In this document: positions 25,442 to 33,926 of the stretch, in pieces
How positions within the stretch are numbered: the stretch's first letter is position 1
How the letters are laid out: each line of letters starts with the position of its first letter
Origin: Thalassospira lucentensis
GTDB taxonomy: Bacteria; Pseudomonadota; Alphaproteobacteria; Rhodospirillales; Thalassospiraceae
Direction: 5' to 3'
Assembly (NCBI RefSeq): GCF_001613805.1
Contig: NZ_LPVY01000022.1
Location: forward strand, 1 to 64,000
Length of the DNA: 64,000 nt
Notes under the pieces: model-generated
Told to the model about the DNA's origin: nothing
Seen by the model: the letters and a program-made list of their open reading frames with translations, nothing else
Databases searched by the model: none
Position numbers and translations under genes: made by a program

Positions 25442-26377
25442 ATGAGTTGGAACCCCGCACTTGAACCCGGCTGCCCCGATATTGTCGATAGTGATGCCAT
25501 CGAGACCCTGATCATTCCGCGGTCCCGCGATCTGGGCGGGTTTGAGGTCCGGCGTGCCTTGCCCGCGCCAAAGCGCCAGATGGTCGGGCCGTTCATCTTT
25601 TTTGATCAGGCGGGACCGGCCGAATTCCTGACCGGGCAGGGCGTTGATGTCCGGCCGCATCCCCATATTGGGCTGGGTACGGTGACCTATCTGTTTCGCG
25701 GTGATTTCCATCATCGCGACAGCACCGGGGCCGATCAGATCATCAAGCCAGGCGAGCTTAACTGGATGGTGGCCGGGCGGGGTGTTTCGCATTCCGAACG
25801 GACATCGGCCACGGCGCGAAGCGGCCCCAACAGCCTGTTTGGCATACAGACGTGGCTGGCCCTTCCCGAAGCACAGGAAGATATCGCCCCGACATTCGCC
25901 CATCACGGCAGGGGCACCTTGCCGGTGATCGAGGAAGATGGCGTTTCGGTACGCCTGATCCTTGGCAATGCCTATGGCGAGGTCGCCCCGGCGACGATGT
26001 TTTCCGAAACCTTCTATGCCGATGTGAAGCTTGACGCCGGGCGGATGTTGCCGATGCCCGATGATCACGAGGATCGCGGGATTTATATCGTCGAGGGTTC
26101 GATTTCGGTCGCGGGACAGGATTTTGACGCCGGGCAGATGATGGTGTTCCGCCCCGGTGACAGGATTACGGTGATTGCCGGGGAACAGGGTGCGCGGCTG
26201 ATGATCCTTGGCGGGGCGACATTTTCGGGCCCGCGTTATATCTGGTGGAATTTCGTGGCCTCGTCCAGGGAACGGCTGGAGGAAGCCAAGGCCGACTGGC
26301 GGGCGGAAAACTGGGGCAAGGGGCGGTTTGATCTGCCGGTTGATGACCGGGATGAATTTATCCCGCTGCCAGAGTGA
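25442..26377 (+). CDS. pirin-family protein
   Basis: A 311-residue bicupin. The N-terminal cupin holds the pirin metal site: RPHPHIGLGTVTYLFRG, FHHRDSTG and GVSHSERT, giving three His and a Glu. The C-terminal cupin has EDRGIYIVEGS and DRITVIAG. Pirins are iron proteins; some act as quercetinases and others as regulators, and the role here is open. AAAGGA lies nine bases before ATG 25442, favouring it over ATG 25433. Upstream is low-complexity intergenic DNA, downstream a convergent MFS gene. Confidence 0.87.
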   Translation: MSWNPALEPGCPDIVDSDAIETLIIPRSRDLGGFEVRRALPAPKRQMVGPFIFFDQAGPAEFLTGQGVDVRPHPHIGLGTVTYLFRGDFHHRDSTGADQIIKPGELNWMVAGRGVSHSERTSATARSGPNSLFGIQTWLALPEAQEDIAPTFAHHGRGTLPVIEEDGVSVRLILGNAYGEVAPATMFSETFYADVKLDAGRMLPMPDDHEDRGIYIVEGSISVAGQDFDAGQMMVFRPGDRITVIAGEQGARLMILGGATFSGPRYIWWNFVASSRERLEEAKADWRAENWGKGRFDLPVDDRDEFIPLPE

Positions 26378-26417
26378 ATTGCCAGAGTGAATTAGCCGAG
26401 TGAATTGGCATAAAGAA

Positions 26418-26445
26418 ACCCCGGCAGTGGTGACACTGCCGGGGT
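26418..26445 (-). terminator. terminator between pirin and MFS genes
   Basis: ACCCCGGCAGT and ACTGCCGGGGT form a perfect 11-base stem with a six-base loop. On the reverse strand the stem is followed by TTCTTTATG, so it best serves the MFS gene, though it may act both ways. Confidence 0.7.
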
Positions 26446-26505
26446 GCACTGGGCCCGCCTGATCAGGCATCAGGGTGGGGGTGGGGCGATGCCTCGGTCC
26501 TGACC

Positions 26506-27714
26506 TCAGGCCTGTTCGGTTGCGGGAACAGGGCTGGTCCGCAGACCCAGTGTAACGATGATCGATGCGCCCACCAGCAACATACCGGCGATGGTAAAGA
26601 CGCCAAGTGCGCCGCTGGCGTCAAACAGAAGGCCGCCAACGCCAGAGCCCGTCGCAATCGCAAGCTGGAAAGCTGCGACGAAAAGGCCGCCGCCGCTTTC
26701 GGCTTCGTCCGGGACGGTGCGCGTGATCCAGGTGGACCATGCGACCGGAACGCCACCAAAGGCCATGCCCCAGATCGCGACAAGAACGGTGGTCGGGACA
26801 ATCGCACCCTGAATGGTGACCATGCCGATCCCGGCAAGCCCCATGATCATCGGCATCAGGGCAATCGTCATGCGTAGCGAGCGTGCAACCAGCGCGCCGC
26901 CGACATAGGTGCCGATGAAATTGGCAAGACCAAAGCCCAGCAGAATGCCCGAAACGCCCGCCGTGGCAACGCCGGTGATGTTTTCAAGGAATGGCCGGAC
27001 ATAGGTGAACAGGGCGAAATGGCCGGTGATGATCAGGACGAGCGAAAACAGGCCGAATTTCATGCGCGGGCGGCTGATGACCTCGACCAATGTACGCAGC
27101 GTTGCACGGCCCCGCGGCGGCATTTTCGGCAAAGTCAGGAACTGCACGACAAGGGCGAGCACACCGAGCAGGGAAGCCAGCAGGAACACATCGCGCCAGC
27201 CAATCACATCGCCAAGATAGCTTCCGAGCGGGGCGGCAAAGATGGTGGCGGCCGAAACACCGCTAAACAGGATGGAGAGCGCACGCGGAATGCTTTTTTC
27301 CGGCACAAGGCGCATAACGGTGGCGGCCGACATGGTCCAGAAACCGCCAAGTGCGATCCCCAGCAGAACACGACCGGCCAGCAGCACCGCGAAACTTGGC
27401 GCGGTGGCGACCATGATGTTCGAGATGGTCAGAAGGATCGAAAAGCCCAGCAGGACATAACGGCGGTCAATGCTGCGGGTTACGGTCGCGGTCAGAAGGC
27501 TTGTGATCAGGGCGAGAACGGCGGTGGTTGACATTGCCTGACCCGCCAGACCTTCGGTAATCTGCAGGTCATCGGCCATCGGGGTTAGAAGGCTTACGGG
27601 CAGGAATTCGGCCGTGACCAGCCCGAAAACCCCCAATGTCATGGAAATAACCGCCCACCAGGCCGGCGCGCCTTGCGCAGCAGCAGCCGTGGGCTTATTT
27701 ACTGTCTCAGTCAT
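26506..27714 (-). CDS. MFS transporter, drug/sugar efflux type
   Basis: A 402-residue inner-membrane protein with twelve hydrophobic segments. Early landmarks are FGLVTAEFLPVSLLTPMADD, the motif-A loop RSIDRRYVLLG and GIALGGFWTMSAATVMRLVP, typical of the AraJ/NepI/YdhP efflux group of the major facilitator family. ATG 27714 has AGAGGA upstream and starts a normal cytoplasmic N-terminus; an in-frame start at 27810 would extend into the AraC promoter region. It is divergent from an AraC gene 125 bases away, which probably controls it. The exported compound is unknown. Confidence 0.85.
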   Translation of the reverse strand: MTETVNKPTAAAAQGAPAWWAVISMTLGVFGLVTAEFLPVSLLTPMADDLQITEGLAGQAMSTTAVLALITSLLTATVTRSIDRRYVLLGFSILLTISNIMVATAPSFAVLLAGRVLLGIALGGFWTMSAATVMRLVPEKSIPRALSILFSGVSAATIFAAPLGSYLGDVIGWRDVFLLASLLGVLALVVQFLTLPKMPPRGRATLRTLVEVISRPRMKFGLFSLVLIITGHFALFTYVRPFLENITGVATAGVSGILLGFGLANFIGTYVGGALVARSLRMTIALMPMIMGLAGIGMVTIQGAIVPTTVLVAIWGMAFGGVPVAWSTWITRTVPDEAESGGGLFVAAFQLAIATGSGVGGLLFDASGALGVFTIAGMLLVGASIIVTLGLRTSPVPATEQA

Positions 27715-27736
27715 CGAATGTCCTCTCGGATAGAGT

Positions 27737-27753
27737 GTTTGTGCATTGCAAAC
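27737..27753. promoter_or_regulatory. inverted repeat in the MFS/AraC divergent promoter
   Basis: GTTTG-TGCATTG-CAAAC lies 23 bases before the MFS start codon and is the only clear symmetry in the gap. It could be a binding site for the neighbouring AraC protein or another regulator. Confidence 0.4.
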
Positions 27754-27839
27754 AGAATAGAGTGGACTCGCCGGACGGGCTATGCCAGTTTCTCCTTGAT
27801 TATTGATCAATCGTCCGAAAAAACACCGGAACGGATGAC

Positions 27840-28781
27840 ATGCAGATGCTTTCCAGTGACCTGATCAGCGAGCTTTTGCTCGGCATGCGGCTTGACGGGC
27901 TGCATTACAACCGCATCCAGATTTCCCCGCCCTTTGGCGTGCGATTTGGCGATGATCCGACGCGCGCACAGTTTCATTTCATCGCGCGCGGGCGGGTTTA
28001 CCTGCGCACCGATAGCGGGGTTGTCCATACGCTTGAGGCCGGTGATGCGGTGCTTTTGCCGCGCGGGGGCATTCATGCGCTGCTGTCTGATCCGTCCATC
28101 CCGTGCCTTGACGTGACCGATTACAGTGTCACGACGATCTGCCGCCGGGTGGATGATATTCATGCCTGCAAGGCGGAGCTGTGCCGCAGCACCGATACGC
28201 TGATTTTCAGCGGCTGCATGGAATTTGACCTTGGCGGGATGCATCCGCTGGTCAGCATGATGCCCGAGGTGATGCAGGTCGGCACCCTGATTGATCGAAA
28301 CCCCGAACTTTTACCGGTGCTGGAAGCCATGGCGCGCGAAGTTTCGACCGAGCGCGCCGGTTTTGCCGGGATTCTGACGCGGCTTGCCGATGTGGTATCG
28401 GCATCGATCGTGCGTGATTGGGTCGAATGCGGTTGCGGTGATGCGCAAGGTTGGGTCGAGGCATTGCGCGACCCGCGCATGGGGCGTGTGATTGCCGCCA
28501 TCCATCGCGATCCGGGTCGTAACTGGACCGTCGAGGCGATGGCATCGGAAATGGGCAGTTCGCGGTCGGTCTTTGCCGAACGGTTCCTTGAGGTCACCGG
28601 GGTGACGCCGCTTCGCTATGTCACGGAACTTCGCATGCGCCTTGCCAGCCAGTGGATCACCCGTGATCGTATGTCGATTGATGTGGTGGCGGAGCGGCTT
28701 GGCTATGGCTCGCAGGCGGCATTCAGCCGGGCCTTCAAACGCACAACCGGCAAATCGCCGGGCACCATGCGGGCGGCATAG
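27840..28781 (+). CDS. AraC-family regulator with cupin-type N-terminal domain
   Basis: A 313-residue regulator. Residues about 8-190 form a cupin-like sensing domain (FHFIARGRVYL, LEAGDAVLLPRGGIHAL). The C-terminal 100 residues contain two helix-turn-helix units: WTVEAMASEMGSSRSVFAER, then AERLGYGSQAAFSRAFKRT. The pattern matches the AraC_binding/Cupin_6 subgroup commonly found next to efflux pumps or oxidoreductases. Divergent from the MFS gene, which is its likely target. The ATG at 27840 has only a weak ribosome site; a second ATG two codons later is equally possible. Confidence 0.85.
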   Translation: MQMLSSDLISELLLGMRLDGLHYNRIQISPPFGVRFGDDPTRAQFHFIARGRVYLRTDSGVVHTLEAGDAVLLPRGGIHALLSDPSIPCLDVTDYSVTTICRRVDDIHACKAELCRSTDTLIFSGCMEFDLGGMHPLVSMMPEVMQVGTLIDRNPELLPVLEAMAREVSTERAGFAGILTRLADVVSASIVRDWVECGCGDAQGWVEALRDPRMGRVIAAIHRDPGRNWTVEAMASEMGSSRSVFAERFLEVTGVTPLRYVTELRMRLASQWITRDRMSIDVVAERLGYGSQAAFSRAFKRTTGKSPGTMRAA

Positions 28782-28800
28782 CCAGCCGCGCGGTTTCCCG

Positions 28801-29373
28801 TCAGTACGAGTTGCGTACGACGGCGACCAGATAGCGGCAGTTTTCAGGGCTTTTATTTTCAAATATGCAATCTTGCGGCGGGCCGAGTTCAAGGCTATCG
28901 CCGGTGTCGAGGTGATGCACCCTGTCGCCTTTGTGAAACAGCAATGTTCCCTCAAGCACCCAGATCGCCTGCTGAATGAAGGTATATGCGGAGGCGGGCA
29001 TGGTGACCTGTTTGCCGGCGGGCAGGGTGACTTCGACAAGTTCGAGCGGGATTTTCTGCCCCGATAGCACCTGACGGCGGACATAACCGGTTTCGGGATC
29101 CGACCATAATGGCTGCTTTGCGTGTTTCCGTACGCCATGATGGACGGGGCTTGCCGACGAGAGCAATGCCGAAACCGTAAGCGACAGGGCCCCGGAAAGC
29201 CGGCCGAGAACCGTTGCCGTCGGGCTGGCTTCGCCGCGTTCGATTTTGCTGATCATGGCCTTGGAGACGCCGGATTTATCGGCGAACTGGGCCAGTGACC
29301 AGCCGCGGATTTCGCGTTCGCGCTTAAGCCGGGCAGCAAGGGTGGCGGTGGTTTCGTCTTCTATAATGATCAT
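28801..29373 (-). CDS. XRE-family regulator with C-terminal cupin
   Basis: A 190-residue protein with an N-terminal helix-turn-helix of the Cro/C1 type (residues about 12-65: LAQFADKSGVSKAMISKIER) and a C-terminal cupin (about 115-185: WVLEGTLLFHKGDRVHHLDTGDS). Such regulators often sense a small metabolite and control an adjacent acetyltransferase or transporter. ATG 29373 begins the conserved protein, whereas the longer frame from 29568 overlaps the divergent GNAT gene. The 92-base divergent gap contains a TATAAT box at 29415 oriented to the GNAT gene. Confidence 0.85.
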   Translation of the reverse strand: MIIIEDETTATLAARLKREREIRGWSLAQFADKSGVSKAMISKIERGEASPTATVLGRLSGALSLTVSALLSSASPVHHGVRKHAKQPLWSDPETGYVRRQVLSGQKIPLELVEVTLPAGKQVTMPASAYTFIQQAIWVLEGTLLFHKGDRVHHLDTGDSLELGPPQDCIFENKSPENCRYLVAVVRNSY

Positions 29374-29465
29374 GATGGTGTTTATTTTCCGTAAAATCGA
29401 TATTGACTGTCTACTATAATGGATTATCGTCGACAAGAGATTATCGGTATGAAAAGACGGAGACG

Positions 29466-29978
29466 ATGATGCTTGTGCGCGGTGCGACGGAACGGGACCT
29501 TCCGGAAATTCTTGAAATTTATAATCAGGTTCTTCGCGACAGTACGGCGATTTATGACGATGTGCCATCCAGCCTTGAGGAGCGACGCGAATGGTTTGAG
29601 GGGCGCAATCAGCAGGGCTTCCCGGTGCTTGTCGCGGAAGACGATGGCAAGGTTCTGGGCTTTGCGTCCTATGGCCCGTGGCGGGCGCGCTGGGGATATC
29701 GCTTTACGGTCGAGCATTCCGTGCATGTGCATGTCGATCATCGTGGCACGGGAATTGGCAGGGCGCTGTTGACGACGCTGATCCCGATGGCCAAAGAGGC
29801 CGGTATGCATGTGATGATTGGCGGCATTGATGCGGAAAACGTCAATTCCATTCGATTTCATGAGCGGTTTGGTTTTGTCGAGGTCGGCCGCGCCAAGCAG
29901 GTTGCGCGCAAGTTTGACCGGTGGCTTGATCTTGTGACGATGCAGCTTTTTTTAAACGAGCCGGATGCTCGCGCGTAA
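29466..29978 (+). CDS. GNAT acetyltransferase, phosphinothricin/methionine-sulfone type
   Basis: A 170-residue acetyl-CoA-dependent N-acetyltransferase. The sequence VRGATERDLPEILEIYNQ at the start, AIYDDVP and LEERREWF, then the acetyl-CoA loop VDHRGTGIGRALLTTLI and NSIRFHERFGFVEVGRA follow the Pat/YncA group, whose members acetylate phosphinothricin, methionine sulfoximine or methionine sulfone. Two ATG codons in a row (29466 and 29469) begin the family N-terminus; the in-frame start at 29403 would overlap the promoter. Divergent from the XRE-cupin gene, a common pairing. Confidence 0.87.
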   Translation: MMLVRGATERDLPEILEIYNQVLRDSTAIYDDVPSSLEERREWFEGRNQQGFPVLVAEDDGKVLGFASYGPWRARWGYRFTVEHSVHVHVDHRGTGIGRALLTTLIPMAKEAGMHVMIGGIDAENVNSIRFHERFGFVEVGRAKQVARKFDRWLDLVTMQLFLNEPDARA

Positions 29979-30003
29979 ATGACGCAGAAGATTCCTGTTG
30001 CCG

Positions 30004-30633
30004 TCAGGATAGCGACAGCAGGGCCATGGCGAGGGATGCGATCAGCAGGGCGGCAAACAGGATGTTGATGATCCGCCCCAGACGCGGATCGGATAGCAGG
30101 CGCGCAAAGCCTGCCCCGAAAATCAGCCACAGGCTATTGACCAGCACGATCACCAGCGTCAGCGCCGCGATTTTAAGGGTGTTATCAAGCCATAGGGAAT
30201 GTGGTGTGATGGCATGGGCGGCATAGACAGCGCCGATGGCGGCGAAGGCCTTGGGATTGGCGATTGCCAGCATCACGCCGCCGCGGAAATCGGGGGCTTT
30301 GGCTTTAGGGCTGGCTTGGGTCTGATGGGCTGGTTTGCTGGCTGGCCTGATCGGGGCGGTGGCGATTTTCCACGCCAGATATAGGATATAGATTGCGGCA
30401 ATTGCCGTCAGGACCTGACCGGCAATTGGATGGGCGAGAAGGGCGGTCGCAATGCCGGTGGCGACCAGCAGCAAAACGGCCGTGGTGCCGATGATGATCC
30501 CGCCGAGATAGCCAAGGCTTGGCCGAATGCCAAAGGCCGAACCACTTGCGGCCAGGCTTATGGTCGCGGGGCCGGGGCTTCCCATCAGCGGCAGGGCGGC
30601 AAGCCAAAGCAGCAGCAGATTTTCAATCACCAT
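30004..30633 (-). CDS. LysE/RhtB-family exporter
   Basis: A 209-residue membrane protein with six hydrophobic segments. The N-terminal GSPGPATISLAASGSAFG matches the family signature GPGP near the first loop, and GGIIIGTTAVLLL, MLAIANPKAFAAIGAVYAA follow (the NPK motif). LysE/RhtB proteins export amino acids or related small molecules. ATG 30633 precedes the first segment directly; upstream in-frame codons from 30771 look non-coding. It lies 26 bases from the end of the convergent GNAT gene and downstream of the IclR gene on the same strand. Confidence 0.87.
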   Translation of the reverse strand: MVIENLLLLWLAALPLMGSPGPATISLAASGSAFGIRPSLGYLGGIIIGTTAVLLLVATGIATALLAHPIAGQVLTAIAAIYILYLAWKIATAPIRPASKPAHQTQASPKAKAPDFRGGVMLAIANPKAFAAIGAVYAAHAITPHSLWLDNTLKIAALTLVIVLVNSLWLIFGAGFARLLSDPRLGRIINILFAALLIASLAMALLSLS

Positions 30634-30715
30634 AGTTGCGTGCCTTTCCGGTTTTCGGACCATCGCCGGAAATGTCGCATGGTTTGCCGGATGTCGTCTT
30701 GAACGATTGTGACGA

Positions 30716-31477
30716 TCAGAAATGCCCGTAAAGGGCGCGCGTGCCGTTTTCGCCGGCGTCGCGCAAGGCATTAAGCAGCGTATCGCGTTTCTGTTCGATC
30801 AGGGTCGGGGAGGCACCGAATATTGAAATGGCCGAAACCATGCGGCCATGCTGGGTCAGGATCGGGACGGCGAGGGCGTAAATGTCGCTTTCGCGTTCGC
30901 CGTTATTTGTTGAAAAACCCTGTTCGCGGATGGTGCGCAGTTCGGATTTAAGGGCGGCCAGATCGGTGATGGTGCGTTCGGTCATGCCGGTCAGGCGGAT
31001 GCTATCGAAATAGCGGTCCTGCTGATCCGGGCCCATGAAAGCCAGCCACAATTTGCCATGGGCGGTGCAAAAGGCATCCAGGCGCGACCCGATGCGGATA
31101 TCGACATAAAGCGAACGATCCGGCAGGGCCTTGGCGATGCAGACGGCCATGTCGCGGTCAAATTCGGTGGCCATGCAGGCCTCTCCCACCTTGCGGGCCA
31201 GATCGTCCAGCACCGGCTGGATCAGATTGGGCAGGCTGCCATCGCGCAGCACACGATCCCCCAGATCGGCAAAGACATAACCCAGCCGGAAGACCCCGCG
31301 CGCAACCATGCGAAGCGCGCCTGCCTGTTCCAGCGTATGCAGGAACCGGTGGGCGGTGATGGTGTTGATGCCAAGGGCCGCCGCCGTGTCGCTGGCGGTC
31401 AGCTCGGTTCGTCCCTCGGCAAAGAGTTCAAGAATGCGAAACGCCTTGAGCACCGATCCGTTAAGCTGGCTTGGCAT
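30716..31477 (-). CDS. IclR-family regulator
   Basis: A 253-residue regulator with the IclR winged helix (residues about 5-65: SVLKAFRILELFAEG, GINTITAHRFLHTLEQAG) and the effector domain (GEACMATEFDRDMAVCIAK, FCTAHGKLWLAFM, EQGFSTNNGERESDIYALAVPI). Such proteins often control aromatic or glyoxylate-type catabolism. AAAGGAAACAGG directly precedes ATG 31477, better than the in-frame start at 31546. It is divergent from a thiamine-pyrophosphate enzyme gene, with inverted repeats in the 137-base gap, so that gene is the likely target. Confidence 0.88.
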   Translation of the reverse strand: MPSQLNGSVLKAFRILELFAEGRTELTASDTAAALGINTITAHRFLHTLEQAGALRMVARGVFRLGYVFADLGDRVLRDGSLPNLIQPVLDDLARKVGEACMATEFDRDMAVCIAKALPDRSLYVDIRIGSRLDAFCTAHGKLWLAFMGPDQQDRYFDSIRLTGMTERTITDLAALKSELRTIREQGFSTNNGERESDIYALAVPILTQHGRMVSAISIFGASPTLIEQKRDTLLNALRDAGENGTRALYGHF

Positions 31478-31565
31478 CCTGTTTCCTTTGGTCTGGTGGT
31501 TTTGTGCTGCACGCGCATGATTTTGCATCGCGGTGCCTTGACGCATGCCCGATTTCGATAATAAA

Positions 31566-31594
31566 CTATATTATAAATTAAATTTCAAATATAG
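31566..31594. promoter_or_regulatory. inverted repeat between IclR and TPP-enzyme genes
   Basis: CTATATT (31566-31572) and AATATAG (31588-31594) are inverted with 15 bases between; an overlapping ATTTC-N7-GAAAT symmetry lies at 31582-31598. Either could be the IclR-type operator just before the TPP-enzyme start codon. Confidence 0.45.
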
Positions 31595-31614
31595 AAATAT
31601 GGCAGGAACGTCAA

Positions 31615-33330
31615 ATGAAAAGTGACAAGGCGCAAATCACGCTCACCGCAGGCGGGGCCGTTCTGGCGCGGATGAAGGCGATCGGGGTGGATTATATCTT
31701 TGCCAATTCCGGCACCGATTTTCCGCCGATCATCGAAGGCTTGGCCGAAGCCAATGCCAAGGATATCGAGCTTCCCCACGCGCTTGTCATGCCGCACGAA
31801 AATGCCGCGATGGGTATGGCGCATGGCTATTACCTTGCGACCGGCAAAACCCAGGCGGTGATGGCGCATACCAATGTCGGGCTGGCCAATTGCGCGATTG
31901 GCGCGATCAATGCCGCGACGGAGCATGTGCCGGTGATCCTGATGTCAGGCAGAACGCCTGTGATGGAACAGGGGCGGCTTGGCGCGCGCACGGTTCCCAT
32001 TGGCTGGGGCCAGGAAATGCGCGATCAGGCCGCGATGGTGCGCGAGGCATCGAAATGGGAATATGAACTTAAATTCCCCGAACAGGTGCCCGATGTGGTT
32101 GATCGGGCCTATGCGATTGCATCGTCCGTGCCCAAGGGGCCGGTTTATGTGTCCCTGCCGCGCGAGGTTTTGTGCGAACCCTGCCCGGGGGATGCGATTG
32201 ACGCGCCGCTTCGCATGCAGCCGGTCCGGGTGATGCCGCCCAAGGAAAGCCTTGAGGATGCGGCGCGCATCCTTGCCAATGCGAAAAATCCGGTGATCAT
32301 CGCGCAGCGTGGCACGGGCACGCACGAAGCCTTTGATCGCCTGTCGTCACTGGTCGATCAGTGGGGCATTCCGGTGGTGCAATATTGGGCGATCCAGCTT
32401 GCCCTTGGCACCGGTCATCCGATGATGGCGGGGATGGACCCGGCACCGTGGCTCAAAGATGCCGATGCGGTTCTGGTGATTGATTGCCTTGCCCCGTGGT
32501 CGCCCGATATTCATACGCTCCGCCCCGATTGCAAGGTGATCCAGATCGGGCAGAACCCGCTTTATTCCCGTTTTCCGGGGCGCAATTTTGCCGCCGACCT
32601 CTCGCTGAGTGGGGAAACCGGCGATGTGATCATGGCGCTGGCTGATGTGCTGGATCGTCATCATGGCGATCATCGCGAAACCTGCGCGGACCGGCGTGAA
32701 AAGGTCGCGGCGATCAATGCGGGGACACGCAAAAAGGCGCTGGCGGCGGCAGATGCCGGATCGGTTGATCCGATGAGCAAGGCCTTTGTTTCGCGGTGTC
32801 TTTCGGAGGCGATTGCCGGGCGGTCGGCGACGGTGTTTTCCGAGCTTGGTTGCCCGCTGGAGCCGCTTTCGCTTTCGGAGCATAGTAGCTGGTATCAGGA
32901 GCCACATTCCGGCGGGCTTGGCTGGTCCTTCCCGGCGTCGATGGGTTATCAGTTGGCGGATAAAAGCAAGCTTGTGATCGCCACCATGGGCGACGGATCG
33001 TATATGTTTGCCAACCCGACGGCGTGCCACCAGATCGCCGAGGCGCTGGAGCTTCCGATCCTGATCCTTGTTCTGAACAACAATGAATGGGGGGCGGTGC
33101 GCCAGTCGGTGACGGGCATGTATCCCGATGGCTATGCCGCAAAAACCAATCAAATGCCCCTGACCGGGCTTAAACCGAGCCCCGATTTCACCAAGGTCGC
33201 GGAAGCCAGCCGGGCCTGGACAGCCAAGGCCGAACGGGCGGCCGATTTGCCGGAAATCCTGCGCCGTGCGATTGCCCATATCGATACCAACCGCACCCAT
33301 GCGCTGGTCGAGGTGACGATTGCGCCGTAA
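31615..33330 (+). CDS. thiamine-pyrophosphate-requiring enzyme, acetolactate-synthase-like
   Basis: A 571-residue enzyme with the three-domain layout of the TPP family: N-terminal pyrimidine-binding domain with the catalytic Glu in MPHENAAMGMAHGY, central domain (about 195-330), and C-terminal PP domain with GDGSYMFANPTACHQ and LNNNEWGAVR (the GDG-N metal motif). It resembles acetolactate synthase, benzoylformate decarboxylase and sulfoacetaldehyde or phosphonopyruvate enzymes; the substrate is not clear, but the biosynthetic small subunit is absent, which argues against ilvB. Divergent from IclR, followed by a terminator and a small cupin gene. Confidence 0.87.
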   Translation: MKSDKAQITLTAGGAVLARMKAIGVDYIFANSGTDFPPIIEGLAEANAKDIELPHALVMPHENAAMGMAHGYYLATGKTQAVMAHTNVGLANCAIGAINAATEHVPVILMSGRTPVMEQGRLGARTVPIGWGQEMRDQAAMVREASKWEYELKFPEQVPDVVDRAYAIASSVPKGPVYVSLPREVLCEPCPGDAIDAPLRMQPVRVMPPKESLEDAARILANAKNPVIIAQRGTGTHEAFDRLSSLVDQWGIPVVQYWAIQLALGTGHPMMAGMDPAPWLKDADAVLVIDCLAPWSPDIHTLRPDCKVIQIGQNPLYSRFPGRNFAADLSLSGETGDVIMALADVLDRHHGDHRETCADRREKVAAINAGTRKKALAAADAGSVDPMSKAFVSRCLSEAIAGRSATVFSELGCPLEPLSLSEHSSWYQEPHSGGLGWSFPASMGYQLADKSKLVIATMGDGSYMFANPTACHQIAEALELPILILVLNNNEWGAVRQSVTGMYPDGYAAKTNQMPLTGLKPSPDFTKVAEASRAWTAKAERAADLPEILRRAIAHIDTNRTHALVEVTIAP

Positions 33331-33356
33331 GGGTGAGCGATACTGAACCGTTGATG

Positions 33357-33393
33357 AAAACCGGGTGTCATGGTGATGATGCCCGGTTTTTTT
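33357..33393 (+). terminator. terminator after the TPP-enzyme gene
   Basis: AAAACCGGG pairs with CCCGGTTTT over a 16-base loop and runs into seven T in total. It begins 26 bases past the stop codon. Confidence 0.82.
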
Positions 33394-33464
33394 ATGATTT
33401 AAGCGTGTTGCCGGATTATGATCGCCGGATTGTGCAACATCAAAACGGCGGGCGTTCGCGGGAC

Positions 33465-33881
33465 ATGAAGAAACCGACGGAAAATCATTCGGATCAAGGC
33501 GGGGCGGCTGTGGATGTCCATGACGGGGTGAAGCTGCTTGATAGTGGTGTGAATTTTGTCGGCGAGCAGGTTTCCTATCCGCCGGGCAAGGCACGCATCA
33601 AATCGGTGCTGGCGACGATGGCGCCGGGGCAGAAAACCGGCTGGCACAAGCATGGCGTGCCGACCTATGGCTATATCCTTGAAGGGCAGATCACGGTTGA
33701 TTACGGCGACGGGGGAAAAACCACCTATCGCGCCGGGGAAGGCGTGCTTGAGGCGATGGATTACTGGCATGAAGGGATCAATGACGGTGATGTTCCCGCA
33801 CGTGTCGTTGTCGTCTTCATGGGGGCCGAGGGCGCGGAAAACGTGATCTACAAGCCCGAAGACCCATCCGGCGACGACTGA
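33465..33881 (+). CDS. small cupin-domain protein
   Basis: The 138-residue product is a single cupin barrel: GWHKHGVPTYGYILEGQIT holds the two His and Glu of cupin motif 1 and YRAGEGVLEAMDYWHEGIN the motif 2 with its His. Proteins of this kind often act as metal-dependent isomerases, dioxygenases or sensors; no further clue here. ATG 33465 follows the terminator and begins before a polar leader; an in-frame start at 33333 would cross the terminator hairpin. It converges with the LysR gene 45 bases away. Confidence 0.8.
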   Translation: MKKPTENHSDQGGAAVDVHDGVKLLDSGVNFVGEQVSYPPGKARIKSVLATMAPGQKTGWHKHGVPTYGYILEGQITVDYGDGGKTTYRAGEGVLEAMDYWHEGINDGDVPARVVVVFMGAEGAENVIYKPEDPSGDD

Positions 33882-33926
33882 TTTTGCAAGGTGGTCGCAA
33901 GGTGATCGTGGATGCGGTGGGGCCGA

